Shown here: positions 47,500 to 57,935 of the stretch, piece after piece
How positions within the stretch are numbered: the first letter of the stretch is position 1
How the letters are laid out: every line of letters begins with the position of its first letter
Origin: Candidatus Poribacteria bacterium
GTDB taxonomy: Bacteria > Poribacteria > WGA-4E > GCA-2687025
Direction: 5' to 3'
NCBI GenBank assembly: GCA_026004875.1
Contig: BPJZ01000015.1
Coordinates: 1-64,000, forward strand
DNA length: 64,000 nt
Translations under genes and position numbers: made by a program
Notes under the pieces: generated by a model
Told to the model about the DNA's origin: nothing
Database searches by the model: none
Seen by the model: only the letters and a program-made list of their open reading frames with translations

Positions 47500-48061
47500 A
47501 CCGGCTCATGGCGACTTCGATTCCCTCTTTCAGGGCTGTTTGCACTGCATCCGCTGTCCAGTCCAGCAGACGGGAGACGATTGGAATCTCGGTCGGGGAG
47601 AATTCGCCGAGGACGTAGGCGATCACTTCGCGCTTGTTAGGGGGCTGGCCGATACCCATTCGGAAGCGAGGAAAGGCCTCGGTTCTCAGGGCAGCGGTGA
47701 TCGAAGCCAGGCCGTTGTGTCCGCCGTCGCTTCCCTTTTTGCGGATGCGAAGTGTTCCCAGCGGAAGTTGGAAGTCGTCCACCAGGACCCAGAGCTGATC
47801 GGGGGGCAGTGAGAACCGGTCTGCGATCTGGAGGACCGCCTCACCGCTTCGGTTCATGTAGGTGAGCGGTTTGGCCAGCAGCACCGGACGGCCTTCGATC
47901 TGGCATCGGTACAGGAGAGACCGACAGGCGGCTTCGGGGGTAGCCCTTGGCGCCCAGCGGGAAAGAAGCCGGTCTACGACCCGAAAGCCGAGGTTGTGTC
48001 GGGTTTCGGCGTACCGGGGCCCCGGGTTTCCCAGTCCGATCAGCGCGACCTCCACTCCCAT
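47450..48061 (-). CDS. pth: Peptidyl-tRNA hydrolase
   Basis: Recycles peptidyl-tRNA released from stalled ribosomes; 203 residues. LIGLGNPGPRYAETRHNLGFRVVD has the catalytic His and Asn; KPLTYMNRSGEAV, VDDFQLPLGTLRIRKKGSDGGHNGLASI and FPRFRMGIGQPP complete the family pattern. Start overlaps the GerMN gene end by 22 bases. The C-terminal tail after about residue 185 (PVPERPPSPDAPE) extends past the usual length and overlaps the convergent membrane gene. Confidence 0.95.
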   Translation of the reverse strand: MGVEVALIGLGNPGPRYAETRHNLGFRVVDRLLSRWAPRATPEAACRSLLYRCQIEGRPVLLAKPLTYMNRSGEAVLQIADRFSLPPDQLWVLVDDFQLPLGTLRIRKKGSDGGHNGLASITAALRTEAFPRFRMGIGQPPNKREVIAYVLGEFSPTEIPIVSRLLDWTADAVQTALKEGIEVAMSRFNGPVPERPPSPDAPE

Positions 48062-48681
48062 CGTTCCGGCTCCGCAAAGAATTCAATCGCGAACGGTTCC
48101 TCGATGGCTAGATGGCCGCCAAGCGTCAGGGCGATCTCTCCGTCCATGAGGACCTGGCACCGTCGGAGGGTGGGAAAGTTGGCCCGCAGCGTCTGGGAGA
48201 GGCCTTGAAGGAAGTACAGCTCGGCGTCTAGGCCCACAAGCGCAGAGCGGACCTGACTGGAGAGGTCCAAGACGGCCGTCTGAGGGTTCGGAAGAAAAGC
48301 GGCCAGGAGCCGAACTCCTTCCCTGTCCGGGGCTCGTCGTCTCCAGGCGTCCAGCCAGACGTCAACCACCGCGCGGACACGGAGCGCTTCGGAGTTCGGG
48401 ACGGCAAGGGAACGTTCCTCCTGAACCCATCCGTCCTGTGTCGGCTCGAAGAGGATCAGAATGAGGCGACGCTCCCGCACTGTCGGGGCGCTCAACTGCC
48501 GGTACTTGGCCCAAGCGGTGGATGACTCCGACGGGCCATCCGGCGGAACTGCTGAACTCCCCTTTGAGGGGGACGGGGAACGCAGCAGCGAGAGCATCAG
48601 CCCACCGACCAAGGCGAGTCCCACCGCTGCGCCGATCAGATAAGGAAGAAGCGCTCTCCAACGCGCGCTGCGTTCGTTCAT
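48040..48681 (-). CDS. GerMN-domain protein, membrane-anchored
   Basis: About 213 residues. Start MNERSARWRALLPYLIGAAVGLALVGGLMLSLL gives a single N-terminal membrane anchor; a low-complexity Ser/Pro linker follows, then a GerMN (sporulation/germination-type) domain (about 85-205): RLILILFEPTQDGWVQEE, VRAVVDVWLDAW, AVLDLSSQVRSALVGLDAELYFLQGLSQTL. ATG overlaps the amidase stop (ATGA). GerMN domains often accompany amidase_3 enzymes, which supports a shared role in envelope remodelling; no sporulation is implied. Confidence 0.85.
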   Translation of the reverse strand: MNERSARWRALLPYLIGAAVGLALVGGLMLSLLRSPSPSKGSSAVPPDGPSESSTAWAKYRQLSAPTVRERRLILILFEPTQDGWVQEERSLAVPNSEALRVRAVVDVWLDAWRRRAPDREGVRLLAAFLPNPQTAVLDLSSQVRSALVGLDAELYFLQGLSQTLRANFPTLRRCQVLMDGEIALTLGGHLAIEEPFAIEFFAEPERWEWRSR

Positions 48682-49883
48682 CGGCCCTCCCCTGAGGGGA
48701 GATAACGGGCGAGCGCCGCCCACAAGGCCTCCGCCGCTCGCTGTACGGTCCGGGAATCGCTCCAGTACTGGGCCTCCTGAGCGTTGCTCAGGTAGCCCAG
48801 CTCGACGTGAACCGCCGGAACGGGGCTTCTGTGAAGGAGCGCGACCGGGAGGCGAAGCACTTTTCCGACAAACCCCGCCTCGCTCAACGACTGAGCGATC
48901 AGCTCGGCCAGCCGTTGTGACTCAAGGAAGGGGTCCCTCCCCCCGGTGGCCTCGATCCCAGCAGGAGGAACGATCTGGCGTCCTCCTCGTGGCGGAAGGG
49001 TTGGGACCACCACCCGATAGCCGGATTCGGACGGGCTGGGGGAACGGTTGAAGTGCAATGAGAGGAGGACCGTCCCGTTGCTGCGTTCGATAGCTTCCAG
49101 TCGCTCTTGGAGGGTGCGCTCTTGGTCCCCGTTTCGCGTCAAGACGCAGCGAACACCCATCGCTGTTCCGATCGAAGCGATCTGTCGGGCCAGAGCGAGC
49201 GTCAACTCCTTTTCGATCAGCCCGTTTCCCTGGACGCCGGGGTCTCCGCCGCCGTGTCCGGGATCGAGGACGGGCCGCAAGTTCACCCAGCGGGCCGGAG
49301 CCGGTGGAATCGACCGGAACGGCAGCTCTAAGCGAGGAGGAATCGGCAAGGGTTCCGCCTCCTCAGGGAGCTGGACAAGCGGCGGTACCGCTTGGGTCCA
49401 ATCGAGGAGCAGTCGATCGTTGGCAACCTCATAGGTGGCCGAAAAGCCCATCAGTTGAGGGAGCAGTTCGCTGAGGAGCTGGATTGGAAACCAAACTTCC
49501 CCCTCGCGGACCAAGGGAGGGGCGGCCAACTCGACGGTTCCGCCGCCGAGCAGCTCGGCGCTCCGAGAGCCGATCCGCATCCGCAGCGTCGCTTCCGTCT
49601 GGGGACCAAGAACGCGCAACGAGACGCTCCCTGTGGGGGCTGTGTAGCGGTACTGAGCCCGGAACGGCGTCCGTTGACCATCCAGAAGCGCCCGGAGCGC
49701 CGTTGCCGAGCAGTAGGTTACCCCTCCGATCGCCCGTGTCTCCAAGGGGAGAAGGGCGGCTCCCTCTGGGCCGACGACCTCCACGCTTTGGGCGCTCAGG
49801 AGCGTTCCCAAGAGAAAAAGAATCTCGACGGCCCACAGGGAAGACCGTCGAGAGGTCTGTTGCTCGCTCTTTGCTCGATTCAT
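48678..49883 (-). CDS. N-acetylmuramoyl-L-alanine amidase with Cu-amine-oxidase-like N-terminal domain
   Basis: Exported peptidoglycan amidase, 401 residues. Signal peptide (VEILFLLGTLLSAQS), then a copper-amine-oxidase N-terminal-like domain (about 35-165), a Pro-rich linker, and an Amidase_3 catalytic domain: PVLDPGHGGGDPGVQGNG with zinc His, the zinc Glu in LIEKELTLAL, zinc His in LLSLHFNRS and catalytic Glu in VHVELGYLSN. It would cleave the amide bond between MurNAc and L-Ala. Coupled to GerMN by a 4-base overlap, and 30 bases after rplY. Confidence 0.93.
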   Translation of the reverse strand: MNRAKSEQQTSRRSSLWAVEILFLLGTLLSAQSVEVVGPEGAALLPLETRAIGGVTYCSATALRALLDGQRTPFRAQYRYTAPTGSVSLRVLGPQTEATLRMRIGSRSAELLGGGTVELAAPPLVREGEVWFPIQLLSELLPQLMGFSATYEVANDRLLLDWTQAVPPLVQLPEEAEPLPIPPRLELPFRSIPPAPARWVNLRPVLDPGHGGGDPGVQGNGLIEKELTLALARQIASIGTAMGVRCVLTRNGDQERTLQERLEAIERSNGTVLLSLHFNRSPSPSESGYRVVVPTLPPRGGRQIVPPAGIEATGGRDPFLESQRLAELIAQSLSEAGFVGKVLRLPVALLHRSPVPAVHVELGYLSNAQEAQYWSDSRTVQRAAEALWAALARYLPSGEGR

Positions 49884-49913
49884 AGTCGGTTACGTATCGT
49901 TGCTTGAAGGCGG

Positions 49914-50561
49914 TTAGCCTTCCTCTTCTTTCTGTCGTTCGCCGACCCGTTCGGGCTCCCGTTCCTCCTCTTCCTCTTCGCCTTCAGCGGTCGGCTCCTC
50001 GACGACGCGCGGCGCCGCCACCGCGGCGACGACCGCTTCAGGATCGTTGAGGATTGTCGTTCCCTCTGGAACGGGGATCTCTCCGACGTGAAGGGAATCG
50101 CCGATGTCTAGGCCGGAGACGTCCACCTCGATCGCCTCAGGGATGTTCGAGACGATCGTGCGGATCTCTAGGTTGCGGAGAAGGTGTTCCAGAATTCCGC
50201 CCCGCTGCACCCCGATCGGTTCTCCGACCAGGTGCACGGCGACCTCCATGGTGATCTCTTCGTCGGCGCGCACCCGCTGGAAGTCCACATGGAGTAGCTC
50301 GTAGCGCACCGGTCCGCGCTGAATCTCCTTGACGACGGCGAGCGTCTGTTCTTCTCCCTCCACGTTGAGGTTGACCAAGGCGTGTTCGATGTCTTCGCGG
50401 GTCAGGGCGGTCCAGAATCGGCGGCGGTCCAGCTGGAGGGGCACGTTGGGGCCACCACCTCCGTAGAGATTTCCAGGGAGCCACCCTTCCCGTCGCAGGG
50501 CGCGGGCTGCGCCCTTTCCTCGTCCACTTCGCTTCTTCGCTTCCAGGTGTACTTGATGCAT
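49914..50561 (-). CDS. rplY: 50S ribosomal protein L25/CTC family
   Basis: 5S-rRNA-binding ribosomal protein, 215 residues, long CTC (TL5) form. The L25 domain (MHQVHLEAKKRSGRGKGAARALRREGWLPGNLYGG) is followed by the beta-rich C domain with ILEHLLRNLEIRTIVSNIPEAIEVDVSGLDIGDSLHVGEI. The C-terminal tail is a long acidic run (EEEEEEREPE), common in the family. Located downstream of tRNA-Gln and upstream of the amidase and pth, the usual rplY-pth neighbourhood with two insertions. Confidence 0.95.
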   Translation of the reverse strand: MHQVHLEAKKRSGRGKGAARALRREGWLPGNLYGGGGPNVPLQLDRRRFWTALTREDIEHALVNLNVEGEEQTLAVVKEIQRGPVRYELLHVDFQRVRADEEITMEVAVHLVGEPIGVQRGGILEHLLRNLEIRTIVSNIPEAIEVDVSGLDIGDSLHVGEIPVPEGTTILNDPEAVVAAVAAPRVVEEPTAEGEEEEEEREPERVGERQKEEEG

Positions 50562-50653
50562 GGTTTTCTCGCCCTATCACGCTGCGCCCCGCTGGGGCCT
50601 AACGGATTTGGAGAGCCGGTCGTTGGGTTGACGCCGGACGACGCACAAAAAAA

Positions 50654-50728
50654 TGGCTGGCCGGGTAGGATTCGAACCTACGAATGGCGGATCCAAAGTC
50701 CGCTGCCTTACCACTTGGCTACCGGCCA
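50654..50728 (-). tRNA. tRNA-Gln (anticodon TTG)
   Basis: Minus strand, complete cloverleaf: acceptor TGGCCGG/CCGGCCA, anticodon arm GCGGA-CTTTGGA-TCCGC giving anticodon TTG (reads CAA), T arm GTAGG-TTCGAAT-CCTAC, G discriminator and encoded CCA. A run of seven T follows the CCA and may end transcription. Its 5' 10 bases overlap the ispE 3' end, whose TAG stop is tRNA positions 8-10. Confidence 0.97.
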
Positions 50729-51687
50729 ACACTGGAGCTGTCGTCCTGAGCCAGGGAGACGCCGCACTCGGCAAACTGAGTCAGGAGAACCACTGAAAAC
50801 CGTCCCTGGAGCGCTTGGGCCGCTCGTTGGGCCTCCGTTCCGCTCCGAAAGACGCCGTAGACCGCCGACCCGGAGCCGGTCAGGTGCGCCACCGCCCCGC
50901 GGGCGATCAGCTCGTCTCGGAGCGCCTCTAGTTGAGGGAACCACTCAAAGACGACCGTTTCGAAGCGGTTCCGGATCGTCTCGCTCCAGCGTTTTGAAGG
51001 TCTCCCTGAAGCCCAGAGACGCACCCATTCCTTCCAAATCTTATCATTGAGCCGCCGGAAGGTCAATCCAAGCCGTTCGGTGCCCAGCGCTTCCAAACCG
51101 AGCGCGGTGTACGCCTTCTTGGTGGAGATCTCAAATCCAGGGAAGACGATCACCACCGGCAGCCGCCCGTAGGAGGGGAGGCGAACCAGGTCGGCCCCGA
51201 TCCCAAAGGCCCATTGGGTTCCGCCGGCGATCTGAAACGGGACGTCCGCCCCAACGCTCGCCCCGATTCGCTCCAACACCGCCTGAGGGTAGTGAGTTTG
51301 GCAGATTCGGTTGAGAGCGACCAGGATCGCCGCCGCGTCAGCGCTGCCCCCGCCCAACCCTGCGCCCATCGGAATGCGCTTCTCCAGGAGGACCTGCAGG
51401 CCGATTCGGCATCCAGAGAAGCGAAAGAAGGCCTCCGCCGCCCGGACGATCAAGTTCGACTCGTCGCGGGGGACGCGCGGATCATCGCAGTAAATCGTGA
51501 TGCCAGAGTCGGTCGTCTCGACGGTCAGCCGATCGGCCAGCTCCACCGACTGCAGGAGCGTCTCGACAGCGTGATAGCCGTTGGGTAGCCGGCCGAGGAC
51601 CTCCAGGTGGAGATTGATCTTTGCCCGCGCCAAGAGGGTGAGCCGTTGTCCGGAGCCTTCCTCAAGCGGGGACGGCTCTCCGTTCAT
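50719..51687 (-). CDS. ispE: 4-diphosphocytidyl-2-C-methyl-D-erythritol kinase
   Basis: GHMP kinase of the non-mevalonate (MEP) isoprenoid pathway, 322 residues. ARAKINLHLEVLGRLPNGYHAVETLLQSVEL and the ATP loop PMGAGLGGGSADAAAILVALN are diagnostic; VGADVPFQIAGGTQWAFGIGA and the C-terminal LTGSGSAVYGVF complete it. An internal insert near residues 195-225 (RLNDKIWKEWVRLW) is helical and slightly long. The stop codon lies inside the following tRNA-Gln. Its start is 3 bases after the isomerase stop. Product feeds uppS (17.7 kb) through IPP. Confidence 0.95.
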   Translation of the reverse strand: MNGEPSPLEEGSGQRLTLLARAKINLHLEVLGRLPNGYHAVETLLQSVELADRLTVETTDSGITIYCDDPRVPRDESNLIVRAAEAFFRFSGCRIGLQVLLEKRIPMGAGLGGGSADAAAILVALNRICQTHYPQAVLERIGASVGADVPFQIAGGTQWAFGIGADLVRLPSYGRLPVVIVFPGFEISTKKAYTALGLEALGTERLGLTFRRLNDKIWKEWVRLWASGRPSKRWSETIRNRFETVVFEWFPQLEALRDELIARGAVAHLTGSGSAVYGVFRSGTEAQRAAQALQGRFSVVLLTQFAECGVSLAQDDSSSVGR

Positions 51688-51690
51688 AGA

Positions 51691-52491
51691 TCAGATTCCT
51701 AGCTCGCGTTCGTAGCGCCGGAGCGTCGCAAGCTCCTGGGGAAGGTGCTCGGAGTAGGGCACCTCCCAGCGGATCCACTCTCCGCTGAGGTAGCCGTCGT
51801 AATCCAAGGAAGCCAGGAGCTCCAGAAGACGCCGATGGTCGATCATTCCAGTTCCGATTGGGGTCAATTTTCCGGTGTTCGGGTCCACGTCGTGAACGTG
51901 GAGATGGCGGATCCAGGGCCGGAGGACCTGAAAGGACTCTTCCAGCGTTGCAAACTTCCGCCGCACCGGGTGGAGAACGTCCCAGTTGACCCCGACGTTG
52001 GGATGGTCTACTGCTTCCATGACCGCGGCGACATCGCGGGGATGGCACCAGTCGTCGTGGGTCTCCATGCAGAGGGTGACGCCGTGCTCAGCGGCGAAGG
52101 GGGCGAGCTCGGCCAACGCATCGGCGACCAGTTGGATGGCTTGGCTCCGAGAGAGACTTTCTCCGATCTTTCCGCCAAAGACGCGAAGCCGCGGAGAGCC
52201 GATATCGGCGGCCAGTTCAAGATAACGTCGCGTCTGCTCGAGATTCTCCGTCCGCGTGGCCGGGTCGGCGTACCGACAGGAGACGGCCAGACAGCAGAGC
52301 GAGACGCCGGAGGCTTCAACCTGATCGCGAATCGCTCGACGCTGCTCTGGAGTGGTCTCCAACTCGATTCCGTGGCGGTGGCCGCTTGCGGCGCGCGGCT
52401 CGATTCCGTCGTATCCCAGCCGCCGCGCCAGGTCGAGCACCTCCTTGAGGCTTAGGTCGGGCGTTGAAAAGGTCATGAACGCGTAACGCAT
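51691..52491 (-). CDS. Sugar phosphate isomerase/epimerase (xylose-isomerase-like TIM barrel)
   Basis: AP-endonuclease-2/xylose-isomerase-like protein, 266 residues. RRLGYDGIEPRAASGHRHGIE, LGSPRLRVFGG (as IGSPRLRVFGGKI), LCMETHDDWCHP with a metal Glu/His, VNWDVLHPVRR, HLHVHDVDP and SGEWIRWEVP mark the barrel's metal site. Directly follows two Gfo/Idh/MocA genes on the same strand (12-base gap), a common pairing in myo-inositol or keto-sugar catabolism. Substrate unknown. Confidence 0.9.
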   Translation of the reverse strand: MRYAFMTFSTPDLSLKEVLDLARRLGYDGIEPRAASGHRHGIELETTPEQRRAIRDQVEASGVSLCCLAVSCRYADPATRTENLEQTRRYLELAADIGSPRLRVFGGKIGESLSRSQAIQLVADALAELAPFAAEHGVTLCMETHDDWCHPRDVAAVMEAVDHPNVGVNWDVLHPVRRKFATLEESFQVLRPWIRHLHVHDVDPNTGKLTPIGTGMIDHRRLLELLASLDYDGYLSGEWIRWEVPYSEHLPQELATLRRYERELGI

Positions 52492-52503
52492 CCTCTGTCT
52501 CCT

Positions 52504-53559
52504 CTACTCCTCGATCTCCACCGCTGTTCCGCGCTCGGCCGAGGCGTAGACCGCGTCGGTGATCTGCTGGATGATCAGAGCCTTCTCCAGGGAGGTCATC
52601 GGTTCGCGACCGGTCCGGATTGCGCGGGCGAAGTCCGGCAGCGGTCCGCTGTGAACGGAGCGGGTCTCCGTGCCTTCCCAGAGGACTTGGGTTTGCGCCC
52701 CCTCCTCCTCGTCCCCGGCGGTGTAAAGGATGCGATTTTCTCGTCGGGCGGTCATGAACAGCTGCAGCGACCCCTGAGAGCCGAAGATGCCCCAGGCTTC
52801 GTCCCGTTCCGCTGGTGTGTACTCGCTTCGCTCCAGACTGAGGACGGTTCCCCCTTCGCACCGCACCAGCGCGATGTAGTGCGTCTCTGCGTCCGAGCCC
52901 GGGGCGATATGAGACTCGAAGACGGGCGGGCAGCGCCAGGTTTGGGCGAAGACCGTCCGAGGACGCAGCTTCCAGCCGGTGATCCCCAAAAGGTAGTCCA
53001 GATCGTAGCATCCCCAGTTGACCAGGTATCCGCCGCCGTTGAGCGCCTTTTTCAAGCGCCATTCGGGGCGAGGCTGCTCCGGCTTAGGGCCGGCGGGTTG
53101 AAGGTTCCGGTGTCGGACGACGCGCAGCTCCCCGAGTGCTCCGGTCGCGAGGAACTCCGTCGCCCGGCGGGCCCCCTCGGTGAAGCGGTAGCGGGAGGAG
53201 CAGCAGGCCGCAACCAGCTCCCCTTTGGCGGCGATCATCCGGCGCACCTCCTGAGCGTTCATGGCGACCGGTTTTTCGGTCAGCACGTGCTTCCCGGCCG
53301 AGAAGGCCTTTAGAGCCATCTCGGTGCGCCCTCGCGTTGGGAAGGCCAGGACCACCGCCTCCACCTCTTCGTCGTGCAGGAGCTCGTCGCCGGAAGCGTA
53401 GACTCGCCGGGGGCGAAATTGATCCCGTGCCGCCTCGCGGTTAGCCTCGATCAGGTCTGCGGCAGCGATCAACTCCACCTCCGGCGACTCAACCGCCGTG
53501 GCTAGGTGATGCCGCCCGATGACCCCACATCCGATCACTCCAACGCGAACCGGTTCCAT
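52504..53559 (-). CDS. Gfo/Idh/MocA-family oxidoreductase
   Basis: Intact, 351 residues. N-terminal dinucleotide fold VRVGVIGCGVIGRHHLATAVE, signature KHVLTEKPVAMNAQEV with the family lysine, then C-domain GGGYLVNWGCYDLDYLLG, with Tyr-Asp in the place often held by His-x-x-Asp. Predicted NAD(P)-dependent oxidation or reduction of a sugar, sugar acid or cyclitol. Located between another Gfo/Idh/MocA gene and the sugar isomerase; probably one catabolic operon. Confidence 0.93.
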   Translation of the reverse strand: MEPVRVGVIGCGVIGRHHLATAVESPEVELIAAADLIEANREAARDQFRPRRVYASGDELLHDEEVEAVVLAFPTRGRTEMALKAFSAGKHVLTEKPVAMNAQEVRRMIAAKGELVAACCSSRYRFTEGARRATEFLATGALGELRVVRHRNLQPAGPKPEQPRPEWRLKKALNGGGYLVNWGCYDLDYLLGITGWKLRPRTVFAQTWRCPPVFESHIAPGSDAETHYIALVRCEGGTVLSLERSEYTPAERDEAWGIFGSQGSLQLFMTARRENRILYTAGDEEEGAQTQVLWEGTETRSVHSGPLPDFARAIRTGREPMTSLEKALIIQQITDAVYASAERGTAVEIEE

Positions 53560-53592
53560 CGTGCTTGGCCTTTCGTTCCTCTTCGTTAGGAC

Positions 53593-54607
53593 TCATTCGA
53601 CTTCGGAGATGCGGACCGCGCGACCGCTTCGAGCCGATTCGTAGGCCGCCGTTGCGATGGCGATCGCCTTCCGGCCGGCGATCCCATCGCTGATCGGCTG
53701 TCGTCCCGTCCGGACACAATCGAGGAAGTGCCGGATCTCTTCAGCGAACGGGTCGTGCGGAACGATCTCGATTTGTTCCGTTTCGTCCCGGTCGCTCCGG
53801 CGAAGCCGGAGTCCGTCGTAGTTGTGGAGCGATCCCTTGGTGCCCTCGATCCAGAAGCGTTTGTGCCAGGGTGGATCGTAGGACATCCAGTTGATCACAA
53901 AGTTCGCGATCGCCCCCGAGCGGAAGCGCAACGTCGCTGCCGCTGCGATCTCCCCCCTCCATGCGGCTGGGCTCGTGCAGCGTCCAGGCGAAGACGGAGT
54001 CCACCTCGCCCAGCCACCAGCGGAGCAGGTCCAGGCGGTGGCATCCGGCAGAAGCCAACGCTCCGCCGCCAAGCAGCTCGGCGCTCCGAATCCAACTGTC
54101 CGGCGGAAGGAGCAGGTTCTGATTGTGGTCCACTCGAACCAGCATCGGACGGCCGATGGCGCCGGCGTCCAGGAGCTCTTTGGCCCGTTGGTGATCCGCC
54201 TCAAACCGCTCGACGAAGGCCACCATTAACAGAACGCCGCTTCGCTGGACTGCGTTCAGAATTCGGTCGGCCTCCTCGAGCGTGCGAGCGAGGGGCTTTT
54301 CGATCAGAATGTGCTTCCCCGCCTGAGCCGCGGCGATCGCTGCCTCCGCGTGCAGATGGTGGGGCAGACAGAGGTCCACCGCCTCGATCTCTGGATGATC
54401 AAACACCTCGTCCCAGTCGGTGGTAAAGGCTTCAGCGTCCAGCTCCTCGGCCCGAAGCCGCGCCCGGTCCGGGTCCAAGTCGCAGCAAAGCACAACCTTT
54501 GCCCACTCGGGGCCTAGCGCCCGTAGGCCTCGTGCGTGCGCCCGCGAGATGCCCCCGCAGCCGACCAGCCCGATGCGAACCGGGCCGCTCCCGCTCTCGC
54601 TAGACAC
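53593..54607 (-). CDS. Gfo/Idh/MocA-family oxidoreductase, frameshifted
   Basis: About 337 residues. I choose the GTG at 54607, 8 bases after GGAGGAGG, giving VSSESGSGPVRIGLVGCGGISRAHARGL; the ORF track's longer start lacks a ribosome site. Signature KHILIEKPLARTLEEAD; C-domain GGGALASAGCHRLDLLRWWLG. The frame breaks in the six-C run at 53952-53957; with five C the reading MEGEIAAAATLRFRSGAIANFVINW is continuous to ISEVE. First gene of the long minus-strand run ending at pth. Confidence 0.9.
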
Positions 54608-54936
54608 GATCGGTTCCTCCTCCGGTGGTAGTCCTTCCGGACCAGCATCCCAGGTTGAAAGGATTGTCGGGCCTCTGGGGCCCCAACGCAAGGGTACGGA
54701 CTGGCCTTGGAGATCAAGACGGAGCGCGCCCGCGGAGAGAACCGGCCGCAGAGCCGGGCCGTTTGAATTCTCGAAAATCGCCGGGACATAATTAATAACG
54801 GAGGTACGCCGTTCCCCCCGGGATGCTCGCCGAGAGGAACGCCGCGCTACCGCTCGGGAAGCGCCGTGGTTAGGTCTTCTCCACGCCGCAGTGGTCGAGA
54901 GGTCGAATCCATCGTCTTAGATGAGGCTGGGGTACC
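54608..54936. other. Divergent intergenic region before korA
   Basis: 329 bases between a Gfo/Idh/MocA gene (minus) and korA (plus). It contains a plausible korA promoter (separate entry), and GGAGGAGG for the minus gene at its left edge. A 16-codon ORF starting at the ATG near 54823 has no ribosome site and I do not call it. Nothing else recognised. Confidence 0.4.
54763..54792 (+). promoter_or_regulatory. Sigma-70-type promoter for korAB
   Basis: -35 TTGAAT, an 18-base spacer, -10 CATAAT in a locally AT-rich patch (CATAATTAATAACGG). About 140 bases before the korA ATG, implying a long leader. Confidence 0.5.
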
Positions 54937-56779
<1,843 letters not shown>

Positions 56780-56798
56780 GGCCGGAGAGGAAGCTACG

Positions 56799-57866
56799 AT
56801 GGCACAGCAGGCAACGCCCAAAGCGGTTCCCACCTACACCCGCGAGGACTTTCAGTCGGACCAGCTGGTGCGCTGGTGTCCCGGGTGCGGCGACTACGCG
56901 ATCTTGGCGCAGGTGCAGCGCACGCTGCCGGAGATGGGGGTGCGCCGGGAGAACGTTGTCTTTGTCTCAGGGATCGGCTGCTCCAGTCGCTTTCCCTATT
57001 ACATGAACACCTACGGCTTTCACGGGATTCACGGGCGGGCGCCCGCGATTGCGACCGGCCTGAAGCTGGCTCGTCCGGAGCTGGATGTCTGGGTGATCAC
57101 CGGGGACGGCGACGGTCTGAGCATCGGGACCAACCACACGCTTCAGATCTGCCGGCGAAACGTCAACGTGACGCTGTTGCTGTTCAACAACCAGATCTAC
57201 GGGCTGACGAAGGGCCAGTATTCGCCCACCTCGCCGCACGGACAGCGGACCTACTCTTCGCCCTACGGGAATCTGGACTGGCCCTTCAATCCGATCCGGG
57301 TGGCGCTGGGGGCCAACGCGGCCTTCATCGCTCGGACGATCGATCGGGATCAGAAGCATCTGGCCGAAGTCCTTCTCCGCGCCCACGAGCACCGGGGCAC
57401 CTCCTTTGTGGAGATCTATCAGAACTGCATCGTCTTCAACGACGGGGCCTTTGAGGACTTGGTAGACAAGGCCACGCGGGACGATCACGTGCTTTATCTG
57501 GAACACGGCAAACCGATGGTCTTCGGCAAAAACCGGGACAAGGGGATTCGACTGGACGGGCTTCAGCCGCAGGTAGTCTCGCTGAGCGACGGGAGATGGA
57601 GCGTCTCCGACCTGCTGGTTCACGACGAGAAGGAACCGTCCGGTGCTCTGGCGGAGATTTTGGCCTCCTTCCAAGAACGGCCCGGATTTCCGCGTCCGGT
57701 GGGGGTCTTCCGCGACATCGAGCGGCCGATCTATGAAGAGGAGATCCACCGGCTCGTCGAGCAGGCCTCGGCCTCCACAACCGACCAAGACCTGATGGAG
57801 CTGCTCGAGGGCGGCGAGACCTGGATCGTCAAGGAGGAAGAAGAACCCGCCCCCGTTCAGGCGTAA
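56799..57866 (+). CDS. korB: 2-oxoglutarate (2-oxoacid):ferredoxin oxidoreductase beta subunit
   Basis: Thiamine-diphosphate-binding beta subunit, 355 residues. RWCPGCGDYAILAQVQRTLPE and GIGCSSRFPYYMNTYGFHGIHGRAPAIATGLK are the family opening; the TPP/Mg site is VWVITGDGDGLSIGTNHTLQ with NVTLLLFNNQIYGLTKGQYSPTS. Cys in PGCG and GIGCSSR are typical. Partner of korA; the pair indicates ferredoxin-linked oxidative or reductive TCA chemistry. Acidic tail (KEEEEPAPVQA). Intact. Confidence 0.95.
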   Translation: MAQQATPKAVPTYTREDFQSDQLVRWCPGCGDYAILAQVQRTLPEMGVRRENVVFVSGIGCSSRFPYYMNTYGFHGIHGRAPAIATGLKLARPELDVWVITGDGDGLSIGTNHTLQICRRNVNVTLLLFNNQIYGLTKGQYSPTSPHGQRTYSSPYGNLDWPFNPIRVALGANAAFIARTIDRDQKHLAEVLLRAHEHRGTSFVEIYQNCIVFNDGAFEDLVDKATRDDHVLYLEHGKPMVFGKNRDKGIRLDGLQPQVVSLSDGRWSVSDLLVHDEKEPSGALAEILASFQERPGFPRPVGVFRDIERPIYEEEIHRLVEQASASTTDQDLMELLEGGETWIVKEEEEPAPVQA

Positions 57867-57935
57867 GACGGGCGCCTCTTGAGTGTGAGGTCCTCCCAAA
57901 CGCAGGGGGAATCCCCGCACCGCGTGGCAAGCGAA

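Noticed and set aside
54823-54873. Possible 16-codon leader peptide before korA
   Set aside because: No ribosome site at proper distance and no amino acid bias suggesting attenuation.
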